Below, one piece after another: positions 1-5,962 of a stretch of 6,667 nucleotides of DNA. A program made the position numbers and the translations under genes. The notes beneath the pieces were generated by a model. It was not told the DNA's origin. It was given only the letters and a program-made list of their open reading frames with translations, and ran no database searches. How positions within the stretch are numbered: the first letter of the stretch is position 1; each line of letters starts with the position of its first letter. This DNA is from Verrucomicrobiaceae bacterium (GTDB taxonomy: Bacteria > Verrucomicrobiota > Verrucomicrobiae > Verrucomicrobiales > Akkermansiaceae), in assembly GCA_947372405.1 (NCBI GenBank), contig CANBTO010000288.1:1-6667 (forward strand), given 5' to 3'.

Positions 1-1463
1 GCGGAGATCCCGTTCACTCCATTGAAGAAGTTCGAGAACGGAACGGTGACGGACTTGGGACCCTGTGATGTTGTATAATCAAACGTGCAGTTATATGGGA
101 GGGCCGAGTAGCTCACCGAGGTATATCCTCCAACCTGATACTCCAGCGCCACGTTGTTGGGATTCCAGACGACCACCACCGGATCGATCGAGAGTTGCAG
201 GTCATACTTGCCGGATGCATTGACCGCCGTCGCCAGCGAGAGGATGTATTTCACTTGGGAATACACCTGACGCTTGTACACAAAAAACGGATCGCGGATC
301 ACGTCGTCACGGGTGTTCGCGGAAACCAGGGTGGGATAGCCGGCCGGGATGATCCCCACCTTGGCATCGCCGCTGGCCGGGCGGCTGTAGGACACCTGTT
401 TGTAGAGGTTATAATAAAGCCATAGCTCCTCCATCGTGATGCCGGAAAACTCGTCGAGCTTGTCCCAGCGGCTTGAGTCGGTGGAGTCGGGGGAAAAGTT
501 GACGGTGGCCGTTGTACTCGTGACCGTATAGAGCGGCTGGCGGAGGCGGCCCCTGGCATTCGCCGCATAATCCTGTTCGAGATAGAGGGAGAGATCGCGC
601 TTGAGCTGGCCGTTGCGCACGTCGGCGAGCAGGCCCGAGGAGCGGGTGGTGATGTCGTGGTAGTAGCCGCCCATGTTGCCCGAAGATCCGGACAGGAATT
701 TCGCCGTTGGAAGGGACAGGATCTTGGCGCGCAGATCGTCGCCCATTTCCCAACTCTTGCGGCCGGTGCCTTTGACACCGGCGAGGGTATCGACGAGCGG
801 GAAGCCGGTGCCGGAGGCGGACTGGGAAGTGTGCTGGGCGAGCAGTTCATCGGACACCGTCGTGGGAATGTCCCGCCCGGCGTTGACCATGGCCTTGGCA
901 TTGTCGTCGCCGATCCACCAGGCGCATTGGCCGGACAAGGTTTTGCCGTCGGGACTGTTGAGCGCAACGAGCCCGGCTTTCACCCGGCCATCCGTCGCGC
1001 CCGCGCCGAGGGTTCCGGTCGAGACCAGTTCGATGGAATCGCCGGTGAGGGCCGTCTTCGCGGTTTCACGTTTCTGCAAGGCAGTCCGGTCCCCGGAGAC
1101 GAGATACCGCCGGAACTTCTTCACGGGATCGGGGCGGTCCGTTTCGCTGGCATTCCAGGCGTCGTAAGCTGCGAGCCAGTTCCGGTTTTCGGGCAGCGCC
1201 GTCTTGTCGATGCCGGCCTGGCAGTTGATCCTGCGGTCCGGCCCCAACTCCTTCTGTAACTCGCCGACCGCCAGAATGAATGCCATCCGTGCGTTTGCCC
1301 GTGCCTGGGCCATCGCCATGCCCTGCGAGGAACTGCGCAGGGACACGGTGGAAAGACCCAGCAAACCCACCGCGACGATGGTGAGAAGGATCATCAGGGA
1401 CAATGTCACGACAAGTGCGAAGCCTCTTCGTCTCGAAGGCTTCCATTTCTGGATTAGGGCCAT
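1..1463 (-). CDS. Prepilin-like protein, Verru_Chthon cassette protein A type (partial, 3' end off the left edge)
   Basis: The frame stays open from ATG at 1463 to base 1, giving 487 codons without a stop; the C-terminus lies outside the window. Residues 11-14 (RRRG) precede one hydrophobic segment, about 15-38 (FALVVTLSLMILL...), like a type IV prepilin or GspK/PilX N-terminus, but the usual Glu at +5 after the Gly is Val. It continues with a helical stretch containing ELQKELGPD (69-76), then WWIGDDNAKA from W182 and VVVVWNPNN around W433. From memory these are hallmarks of the long 'A' member of the four-gene Verru_Chthon pseudopilin cassettes of Verrucomicrobia. It is probably anchored in the inner membrane with a large exported domain. 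The function of these cassettes is unknown to me. No Shine-Dalgarno sequence precedes the ATG. The gene is divergent from the PBP2 gene. Family assignment is fairly sure; role is not. Confidence 0.82.
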   Translation of the reverse strand, partial: MALIQKWKPSRRRGFALVVTLSLMILLTIVAVGLLGLSTVSLRSSSQGMAMAQARANARMAFILAVGELQKELGPDRRINCQAGIDKTALPENRNWLAAYDAWNASETDRPDPVKKFRRYLVSGDRTALQKRETAKTALTGDSIELVSTGTLGAGATDGRVKAGLVALNSPDGKTLSGQCAWWIGDDNAKAMVNAGRDIPTTVSDELLAQHTSQSASGTGFPLVDTLAGVKGTGRKSWEMGDDLRAKILSLPTAKFLSGSSGNMGGYYHDITTRSSGLLADVRNGQLKRDLSLYLEQDYAANARGRLRQPLYTVTSTTATVNFSPDSTDSSRWDKLDEFSGITMEELWLYYNLYKQVSYSRPASGDAKVGIIPAGYPTLVSANTRDDVIRDPFFVYKRQVYSQVKYILSLATAVNASGKYDLQLSIDPVVVVWNPNNVALEYQVGGYTSVSYSALPYNCTFDYTTSQGPKSVTVPFSNFFNGVNGIS

Positions 1464-1692
1464 GGGTTTTTGGGATCGGGAGGTGAATGAGCGATGCTCA
1501 CATACTTCCAATAAGCTAAGAGTTCCGGTTTATCAAAGCCGATTCAAGCCTGATTCACGCAAATGTAAATACGCAGCCGGTGGTGGCGGCGCGGTCCGTT
1601 CTTGTGGTTTGTTCCACCCGGCACAGACCGCATCTTGACTGGGATTGAACATTGCAAGCGCCGGATTTCGAAGGTAGCTTCCGCCCACCCAA
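1464..1692. promoter_or_regulatory. Divergent intergenic region with short direct repeat and dyad
   Basis: This region separates the two divergent starts and must hold the promoters of both genes unless they lie inside coding sequence. It contains a near-perfect direct repeat, GATTCAAGC at 1541-1549 and GATTCACGC at 1552-1560, with an 11-bp period (about one helical turn). A dyad TGAGC-GAT-GCTCA lies at 1488-1500, just downstream of the candidate minus promoter. A TTGACT at 1635-1640 has no matching -10 for the plus-strand gene. No purine-rich ribosome binding site is seen just before the ATG at 1693. The repeat could be a regulator site, but this is only suggested by its geometry. Confidence 0.35.
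1508..1536 (-). promoter_or_regulatory. Candidate sigma70-like promoter for the prepilin-like gene
   Basis: Read on the minus strand, TTGATA (1536-1531) and TATTGG (1513-1508) are separated by 17 bp. The -35 is a good match and the -10 a weak one. Transcription would start near 1501, giving a leader of about 38 nt before the ATG at 1463. This is a motif match only. Confidence 0.25.
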
Positions 1693-3852
1693 ATGGCGAA
1701 AATGCAGTTCCTCCGCCGTCTCTCGCTGGCATCCCTGCTCGCGATCATTCAGGTTCATGCCCAGAATCCCGCTGCGCCGACACTGGTCAGAGTCACCTCC
1801 CCGGCGGGTGCGGCCAAGGCTCCGGTTGAAACTCCCACTCAGGCCCCCGTCTCCAAAAGCGCCTCCGAAGGGGCGATCATGAACCGCAAGGACGCGCGCG
1901 CCATCACCCTCAAGATCCCCGCGCCACGAGGCCAGATCGTGGATCGCAACGGCGCGCCACTCGCCCAGAACCAGGTGGCCTATCAGGTGGCGCTGCAGTT
2001 CCGTCAGTTTGAAAACGCGGACCGTGATTTCGTGGTCAACTGGGCGCGCACCCGGCTCGACACCCTCCAGACGCTGGTCAAGAACGTCACCCCGAAAACC
2101 GACGACGAACTCTACAACCACTACCAGGACCGCCGCTGGCTGCCGCTCATGGTCACCGGCCAGATCGGCGAGAAGGAAGCCCATCTGCTGGAATCCAAGC
2201 TCACCTCGGGTCTCGTGCTCAACCCGCTTTACCGCCGCTACTATCCGAACGGGGAAGTTGCCGCACATATCATCGGCTACTCCGGCAGCGTCGGCAAACT
2301 GCCCACCGGACCGATCAATTTCAACGAACCGCTGTGGGAGGAATCCGAAGGCCGGGCGGGCTTGGAAAAAATCTACAACACCCAACTGACAGGTGAGCCG
2401 GGAACCATGAAACTCCTCTTCGATGAAAACGGCAACCAACTGCTGAAGGAGGAGGTCAAGCGCCCGCGCCCCGGTGGCACGCTCGTCACCACCCTGGATC
2501 TCAAGTGGCAGCTCCTCGCCGAAAAAACCCTGCGCAACGGCTGCCGCCGCGGGGCCTTCGTCGTCGTTGACGTGGTCACCGGCGAGGTGCTGGTCATGGC
2601 CTCCCGTCCGTCATTCGATCTCAACCACTTCATCCCGGGCATCAGTGACACCGAGTTCAGGGCGCTCGAATCCGATCCCGCCCAGCCGCTCTTCGGCCGC
2701 GCGTTCCAGTCCGCCTACCCTCCCGCCTCCTCCTTCAAGCCTGTCGTAGCACTCAGCGCCCTCAACAACGGCGTCGTGACGGAAGACACCCTGATCGACT
2801 GCCCGGTCGCCATCACCATCGGACGCACGGTTTTCAACAACTGGAACAAGAACCCGGAGGGCTCCATCAACGTCAAACGCGCGCTCGCCCGCTCCTGCAA
2901 CACCTGGTTCTATCAGGTCGGCATCAAGACCGGTCCGAACGCCTTCCTCAACCTCGCGAGAACGCTCGGCTACGGATCACGCACCGATCTGCCGCTCATC
3001 GGAGAAACCCCCGGCCTCGTTCCTGACAACGCCTGGATGCTCAAGAACGAGAAACGCCGTTTCCTCGATGGAGACACCGCCAACCTCTCCATCGGCCAGG
3101 GCACGCTGCTGGCCTCGCCGCTTCAGGTCGCCCAAGCCATGGCCGGCATCGGCAACGGCGGCGTGCTGCCCAAACTCCAGCTCATCCGCCAGGTGCAGGA
3201 CACCCGCGCCCGGGTCGTCCAGGCCCCGCAGCCCGAGAAAAAGAAGTGGCTCGGCATCGATCCCAAGGCCGTGCAAACCGTCCACGAAGGCATGTCCGAT
3301 GTCGTCAACTCCGGCGGAGGCACCGGCGCGAGCGCACAACTCAGCTACACCGAACTCTGCGGCAAAACCGGCACCGCTCAATGGGGCCCCAAGGACAAAA
3401 ACCAGCGCCTCGCCTGGTTTGCAGGCTATCTTCCGAAGGACAATCCCCGCTACTCCTTCGCCGTTCTCTACGAAGGCAAGCCCGGCGAAACCGTATCCGG
3501 CGGACGCATGGCCGCACCCATGGTCAAACAGTTCTTCGAAGGCATCAAGGACGACATCAAGGAGGTCATCGCTCCTCCCAAGAAAGCCCTCATCGTCGTG
3601 GACGAACCTGCTGGAAAAAATCCTTCCACCGATGATGTGCCGAAGTCCCTCAATCCTGCGGAGGACGGTTCGGTCAAACCTCCCGCCGACGGCAGTCCGC
3701 TCAAAGCCCTGCCCGTGGAACCGCTGGATACCGGCCGGGATACCGATCCGCTCGAAAGAATGGAGAACACCGCCCCGCCACAACGCCGCCCCGCCCGCGC
3801 CATCCCCGTCGGAGACGACGAGGTGATCGACGACAATATCGGCGAGCCTTGA
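1693..3852 (+). CDS. mrdA: Penicillin-binding protein 2 (class B transpeptidase, cell elongation)
   Basis: This 719-residue protein is a DD-transpeptidase that cross-links peptidoglycan, normally in the elongasome with RodA and MreBCD. Residues 1-23 look like a Sec signal (KMQFLRRL, a short hydrophobic core, then VHA before Q24). An Ala/Pro-rich linker follows to about 65. The pedestal/dimerisation domain carries PRGQIVDRNG (78-87), YPNGEVAAHIIGY (184-196) and GLEKIYN (223-229). The transpeptidase domain has S346-S-F-K349 in AYPPASSFKP, S401-C-N403, and K558-T-G-T-A562, so all catalytic motifs are intact. ANLSIGQGTLLASPLQV (463-479) is also typical of the PBP2 branch. After about residue 626 comes a tail of some 90 residues, rich in Pro and acidic residues, that E. 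coli PBP2 (about 630 aa) lacks. ATG 1693 is chosen because it gives the signal sequence; Met4 (1702) would also do. No rodA or mreCD neighbour is visible, so a PBP2 paralogue is possible. Confidence 0.92.
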   Translation: MAKMQFLRRLSLASLLAIIQVHAQNPAAPTLVRVTSPAGAAKAPVETPTQAPVSKSASEGAIMNRKDARAITLKIPAPRGQIVDRNGAPLAQNQVAYQVALQFRQFENADRDFVVNWARTRLDTLQTLVKNVTPKTDDELYNHYQDRRWLPLMVTGQIGEKEAHLLESKLTSGLVLNPLYRRYYPNGEVAAHIIGYSGSVGKLPTGPINFNEPLWEESEGRAGLEKIYNTQLTGEPGTMKLLFDENGNQLLKEEVKRPRPGGTLVTTLDLKWQLLAEKTLRNGCRRGAFVVVDVVTGEVLVMASRPSFDLNHFIPGISDTEFRALESDPAQPLFGRAFQSAYPPASSFKPVVALSALNNGVVTEDTLIDCPVAITIGRTVFNNWNKNPEGSINVKRALARSCNTWFYQVGIKTGPNAFLNLARTLGYGSRTDLPLIGETPGLVPDNAWMLKNEKRRFLDGDTANLSIGQGTLLASPLQVAQAMAGIGNGGVLPKLQLIRQVQDTRARVVQAPQPEKKKWLGIDPKAVQTVHEGMSDVVNSGGGTGASAQLSYTELCGKTGTAQWGPKDKNQRLAWFAGYLPKDNPRYSFAVLYEGKPGETVSGGRMAAPMVKQFFEGIKDDIKEVIAPPKKALIVVDEPAGKNPSTDDVPKSLNPAEDGSVKPPADGSPLKALPVEPLDTGRDTDPLERMENTAPPQRRPARAIPVGDDEVIDDNIGEP

Positions 3853-3913
3853 GCCGGGTCCGGAAGATAGGTGAACAGGAGAAAACAGAGGAACCGGAGA
3901 ATTGATGGATCCC

Positions 3914-3931
3914 AATGATGTCCGCATCATT
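3914..3931. repeat. Small perfect hairpin downstream of PBP2
   Basis: AATGATG (3914-3920) and CATCATT (3925-3931) form a 7-bp stem with a 4-nt TCCG loop, about 60 bp after the PBP2 stop. It is AT-rich and has no following run of T, so it is a poor intrinsic terminator. It may instead be the core of the outer palindromic repeat. Confidence 0.35.
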
Positions 3932-3947
3932 AAGCAGGAGAGTTTAT

Positions 3948-4109
3948 CCTAGAGGAAAATGAACCGCAGATTAACGCAGATGGACATTGATGTTAAGAGG
4001 CTTGAGGGAAATTGGACGTCAACCCTTTGAGTGAGCGACGCGATCAACACAACTCTTTGATCATCTGCGTGAATCTGAGTCCATCTGCGGTTCTATTTTT
4101 CTTTCTAGG
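3948..4109. mobile_element. 162-bp MITE-like palindromic element with TTTAT target duplication
   Basis: The ends are inverted copies. The left end (3948-3971) reads CCTAGA, GG, AAAAT, GAACCGCAGAT. The reverse complement of the right end (4109-4083) reads CCTAGA, AAG, AAAAAT, A, GAACCGCAGAT. A second inverted pair lies inside: ACGCAGATG at 3974-3982 and CATCTGCGT at 4062-4070. Directly outside both ends is TTTAT (3943-3947 and 4110-4114), as expected for a 5-bp target-site duplication. There is no transposase, so any movement would be in trans. The CGCAGATTAACGCAGATG core resembles intergenic repeats I recall as abundant in Verrucomicrobia and some other phyla. The T-rich right flank (4091-4104) after a stem could also help end transcription from PBP2. 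The structure is seen directly; mobility is inference. Confidence 0.6.
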
Positions 4110-4211
4110 TTTATATAACCATCCGCTAATTCCGAAACAACCCGCCTCTATTACCTCCGTTTACTCCTGTTCAGATTCATTTCGATTGTCAAGGTGAGCG
4201 CAGGCAAACCA

Positions 4212-4841
4212 TCAGATCGCAGCCAGATGCCGGATGCAGAACTGGGACCAGGTTTCCAGACGCTCCATCAGCGGGCCGTTGAGTTCGGTTAGAGGAGTGA
4301 AGGCGAGATCGGTCAAGGCGTCCTCGCGCGAGGAGACGGCGTCTGATTTCAGGTCGATGAGATGGACGATGCCAAGGTGGACCTGGCCGACCGGATTGGA
4401 CTCGTCATTGAGCAGCGCGATGATGCGGTGCTGGTGGTCTTCGGGAAGATCCAGTTCCTCCTCGATCTCACGGGTGACGGCGGCGTGGTAGGCGTCCGGG
4501 CCGGTTTTTCCGCCATCCATGTCCACCGGGTTCACGTGGCCGCCAACGCCGACGGAGATTTTCGCATGCAGCCGGCTTTCACCACCGGCCTTGCCCCGCG
4601 TGTAGTGGAGGATGCGGTCGCCGCAACGGAAGATGCAGTAGGGAATGATCTGCTTGTGAGTGGGGTCCTCCTCGGCGGCGGCGCGGTCCATGAAGAAGTG
4701 GCTGGCAGGCTCTAACAAACGCGCGACAGCGGCGTCCAATCCATCCGTGCGAATGCCTTCGAAAGCACCGATCTCATCAAAAAGCGCGCGCGGCACCACC
4801 AACACCTGTTCACCAGCATACTTGGACATGCGGCGCAGCAT
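4212..4841 (-). CDS. NUDIX hydrolase, predicted MutT-family phosphoesterase (COG4112-like)
   Basis: This 209-residue protein is probably a cytoplasmic metal-dependent hydrolase of a nucleoside-diphosphate-linked or similar phosphoanhydride substrate. After an N-terminal extension (about 1-63, with EQVLVVPRALFDEIGAF) the NUDIX fold starts near I65. VGVGGHV (97-103) precedes the NUDIX box G110-x5-D116-x7-R124-E-I-E-E-E129-L-D-L132. The metal-binding Glu residues E125, E128 and E129 are present. The box departs from consensus in having Asp for the first Glu (D116) and Asp (D131) for the final Gly. The long N-terminal part and the length of about 200 aa fit the 'predicted phosphoesterase (MutT family)' group. 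Substrate cannot be read from sequence. GAGG (4855-4852) lies 10 nt before the ATG at 4841; Met5 (4829) is an alternative start. It is the last gene of the minus-strand operon, 39 bp after the CYTH gene. Confidence 0.88.
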   Translation of the reverse strand: MLRRMSKYAGEQVLVVPRALFDEIGAFEGIRTDGLDAAVARLLEPASHFFMDRAAAEEDPTHKQIIPYCIFRCGDRILHYTRGKAGGESRLHAKISVGVGGHVNPVDMDGGKTGPDAYHAAVTREIEEELDLPEDHQHRIIALLNDESNPVGQVHLGIVHLIDLKSDAVSSREDALTDLAFTPLTELNGPLMERLETWSQFCIRHLAAI

Positions 4842-4880
4842 AGTTAGGCGACCTCATCCGCAAAGTGAAATTGTCCAGCC

Positions 4881-5345
4881 TCACGCTTTCCACGGCCACG
4901 GATGGGTGGCGAGGCTGGCGTTGAAATACCTCGCATCCGCGGAAACCTCCGCCCCCACCCATGGCGGCAGCTCGGCAACGACGGATTCGTTCTCCAGTTC
5001 CAACTCGGCGATGACGAGTCCGCCATTGGCACCATGGAACACGTCCACCTCCCACTCATGTCCGGCGAAGGGAACCACGTAACGGGTTTTGTCGATGACG
5101 GAAGGCAGGCAGAGATCCAGCAGTGCGAGAGCGTCCGCCGCGGGAATCGGGTATTCAAACTCGGCGCGCGTGATGCCCACGGTGCGGCCTTTGATGGTCA
5201 GCCAGGCATGCTCGCCTGCGAGACGCACACGAACGGTGCGGTCGGGATCCAGCGACAGATAACCTTGGGCGATGCGAATGCCGGGCGTGCCATCGTCCCA
5301 CGAGTTTTCTGAAACGAGAAACTTGCGCTCGATTTCAGCGGCCAT
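4881..5345 (-). CDS. CYTH domain protein, triphosphate tunnel metalloenzyme
   Basis: This 154-residue single-domain protein is predicted to hydrolyse inorganic triphosphate or a related triphosphate, using metal ions inside an eight-stranded beta tunnel. The signature E4-x-E6-x-K8 sits in AAEIERKFLV right at the N-terminus. Other tunnel residues are R39 and R41 (TVRVRL), K52 (LTIKG), E62 and E64 (EFEY), K86 and R88 (DKTRY), D101 (EVDVF), and E114 and E116 (IAELELE). From memory it lines up along its full length with the small bacterial enzyme from Nitrosomonas europaea (NeuTTM), including the final ARYFNASLA-like segment. The start at 5345 is chosen because the signature begins there; the open frame extends 50 more codons upstream, but that part would overlap the preceding gene. 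Only 2 bp separate it from the stop of that gene, suggesting coupled translation. Exact substrate (tripolyphosphate, thiamine triphosphate or other) is open. Confidence 0.9.
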   Translation of the reverse strand: MAAEIERKFLVSENSWDDGTPGIRIAQGYLSLDPDRTVRVRLAGEHAWLTIKGRTVGITRAEFEYPIPAADALALLDLCLPSVIDKTRYVVPFAGHEWEVDVFHGANGGLVIAELELENESVVAELPPWVGAEVSADARYFNASLATHPWPWKA

Positions 5346-5347
5346 GA

Positions 5348-5926
5348 TCAGGGCTTCTTGTCGTCGCTCTCCTTCGCGGGCGCATCCGTCACACCGGACC
5401 AATCGACATCGCCTTGATCCAATCGATGCGTCTCGCTGGCGTAAACGGCGTCTTCGTTCTTCGGGTCCATCTCCGCGGCAAGCTGGATGAAGCAACGTGC
5501 AAGACGCTTGTTTTCCTCACCGCCTTGTTTCTCCAGCAACTGTCCGCGTGTGAGCAGGAGCCGGGCGAATACCTGCTGGCTGTAATTACCCTCGGGGATG
5601 TCCGGGATCATGCCCTTCGCGAGCTGGAAGTTCACGACGAGCGCCCGTTTGTTGCGCGGCGAGAGATGCAGCGCCAACCCCAGCATGCGGCGGGCGTCCA
5701 CGAGTGATTGAGAGGACGCCTTTTCGCCGGCCACCTCGACGGCGGCACGGGTGGCGAGATTCGTGGCGTATTCCTCGCGTTCCGAATCCAGCATGCCGAG
5801 CTCCTGGGTGAACATGCTGCGCGCCACCTTCGGCGGATTCCACGAGAAGGATTTCTGCGGCTCCGCGGCATGGAGACACACCACCCCGAGTAGCCCGATC
5901 AACGCTGCTTGCCACACTCCCGTCAT
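5348..5926 (-). CDS. Exported hypothetical protein with TPR-like helices
   Basis: I do not recognise this 192-residue protein as a named family. Residues 1-21 look like a Sec signal (a hydrophobic stretch, then CLHAA before E22). C17 is not in a lipobox, since GVVC lacks the required pattern. The rest is mainly amphipathic helix. Two stretches, about 78-105 (ARRMLGLALHLSPRNKRAL) and 141-172 (RLARCFIQLAAEMDPKNEDA), have the A...A...P spacing of tetratricopeptide helices, which suggests a protein-binding role in the periplasm. The C-terminus is charged (AKESDDKKP). The start at 5926 is chosen because it gives the signal sequence; AGGG lies 4 nt upstream. The same frame stays open for 183 further codons, but these run antisense to the cyclo-ligase gene and are not credible. 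It is the first gene of the operon with the CYTH and NUDIX genes. Confidence 0.75.
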   Translation of the reverse strand: MTGVWQAALIGLLGVVCLHAAEPQKSFSWNPPKVARSMFTQELGMLDSEREEYATNLATRAAVEVAGEKASSQSLVDARRMLGLALHLSPRNKRALVVNFQLAKGMIPDIPEGNYSQQVFARLLLTRGQLLEKQGGEENKRLARCFIQLAAEMDPKNEDAVYASETHRLDQGDVDWSGVTDAPAKESDDKKP

Positions 5927-5962
5927 TGGCCCTAAACATCGGGAAACAAAGCGCCTTGGCAA

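Larger units (their letters stand above)
3873..4172. repeat. Outer imperfect inverted repeat bracketing the MITE-like element
   Basis: The 19-nt arm GAACAGGAGAAAACAGAGG at 3873-3891 matches the reverse complement of 4154-4172 (GAACAGGAGTAAACGGAGG) at 17 of 19 positions. The arms are 262 bp apart and enclose the 3948-4109 element. If that element and one TTTAT copy are removed, the arms come within about 100 bp. This suggests an older palindromic repeat that was later invaded. Weaker similarity continues inward (CGGA...AATT...GGAT on both sides). The sequence lies in the gap between two convergent genes and codes for nothing I recognise. Confidence 0.55.

Noticed and set aside
657..1259. 200-codon plus-strand open frame
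   Set aside because: It is antisense to the continuous prepilin-like frame, which has clear family motifs in the same interval.
1635..1640. TTGACT as -35 box for PBP2
   Set aside because: No acceptable -10 is found at 15-19 bp spacing (the sequence there is GC-rich).
1555..2439. 294-codon minus-strand open frame opposite the 5' part of PBP2
   Set aside because: It is a high-GC shadow frame antisense to conserved PBP2 domains and resembles no family I know.
2977..3930. 317-codon minus-strand open frame opposite the 3' part of PBP2
   Set aside because: Composition is that of an antisense shadow (Gly/Ala/Val/Asp rich), and the sense strand carries the KTG motif and conserved transpeptidase sequence.
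3959..4030. Short open frame starting ATGAACCGC after AGAGGAAA
   Set aside because: The purine stretch is too close to the ATG, and both are part of the repeat's terminal inverted sequence.
3948..4172. CRISPR array
   Set aside because: The repeats are inverted, few and unequally spaced, not regular direct repeats with spacers, and no cas gene is present.
4012..4197. 61-codon plus-strand open frame
   Set aside because: It lies across the right half of the palindromic element and its flank; the peptide is a by-product of the repeat.
4895..5495. N-terminal 50-codon extension of the CYTH gene
   Set aside because: The CYTH signature starts at the fourth residue after the 5345 ATG, and the extension would overlap the end of the TPR-like gene.
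5860..5926. Lipoprotein signal in the TPR-like protein (Cys17)
   Set aside because: The residues before the Cys (GVV) do not form a lipobox; a signal peptidase I site after HAA fits better.
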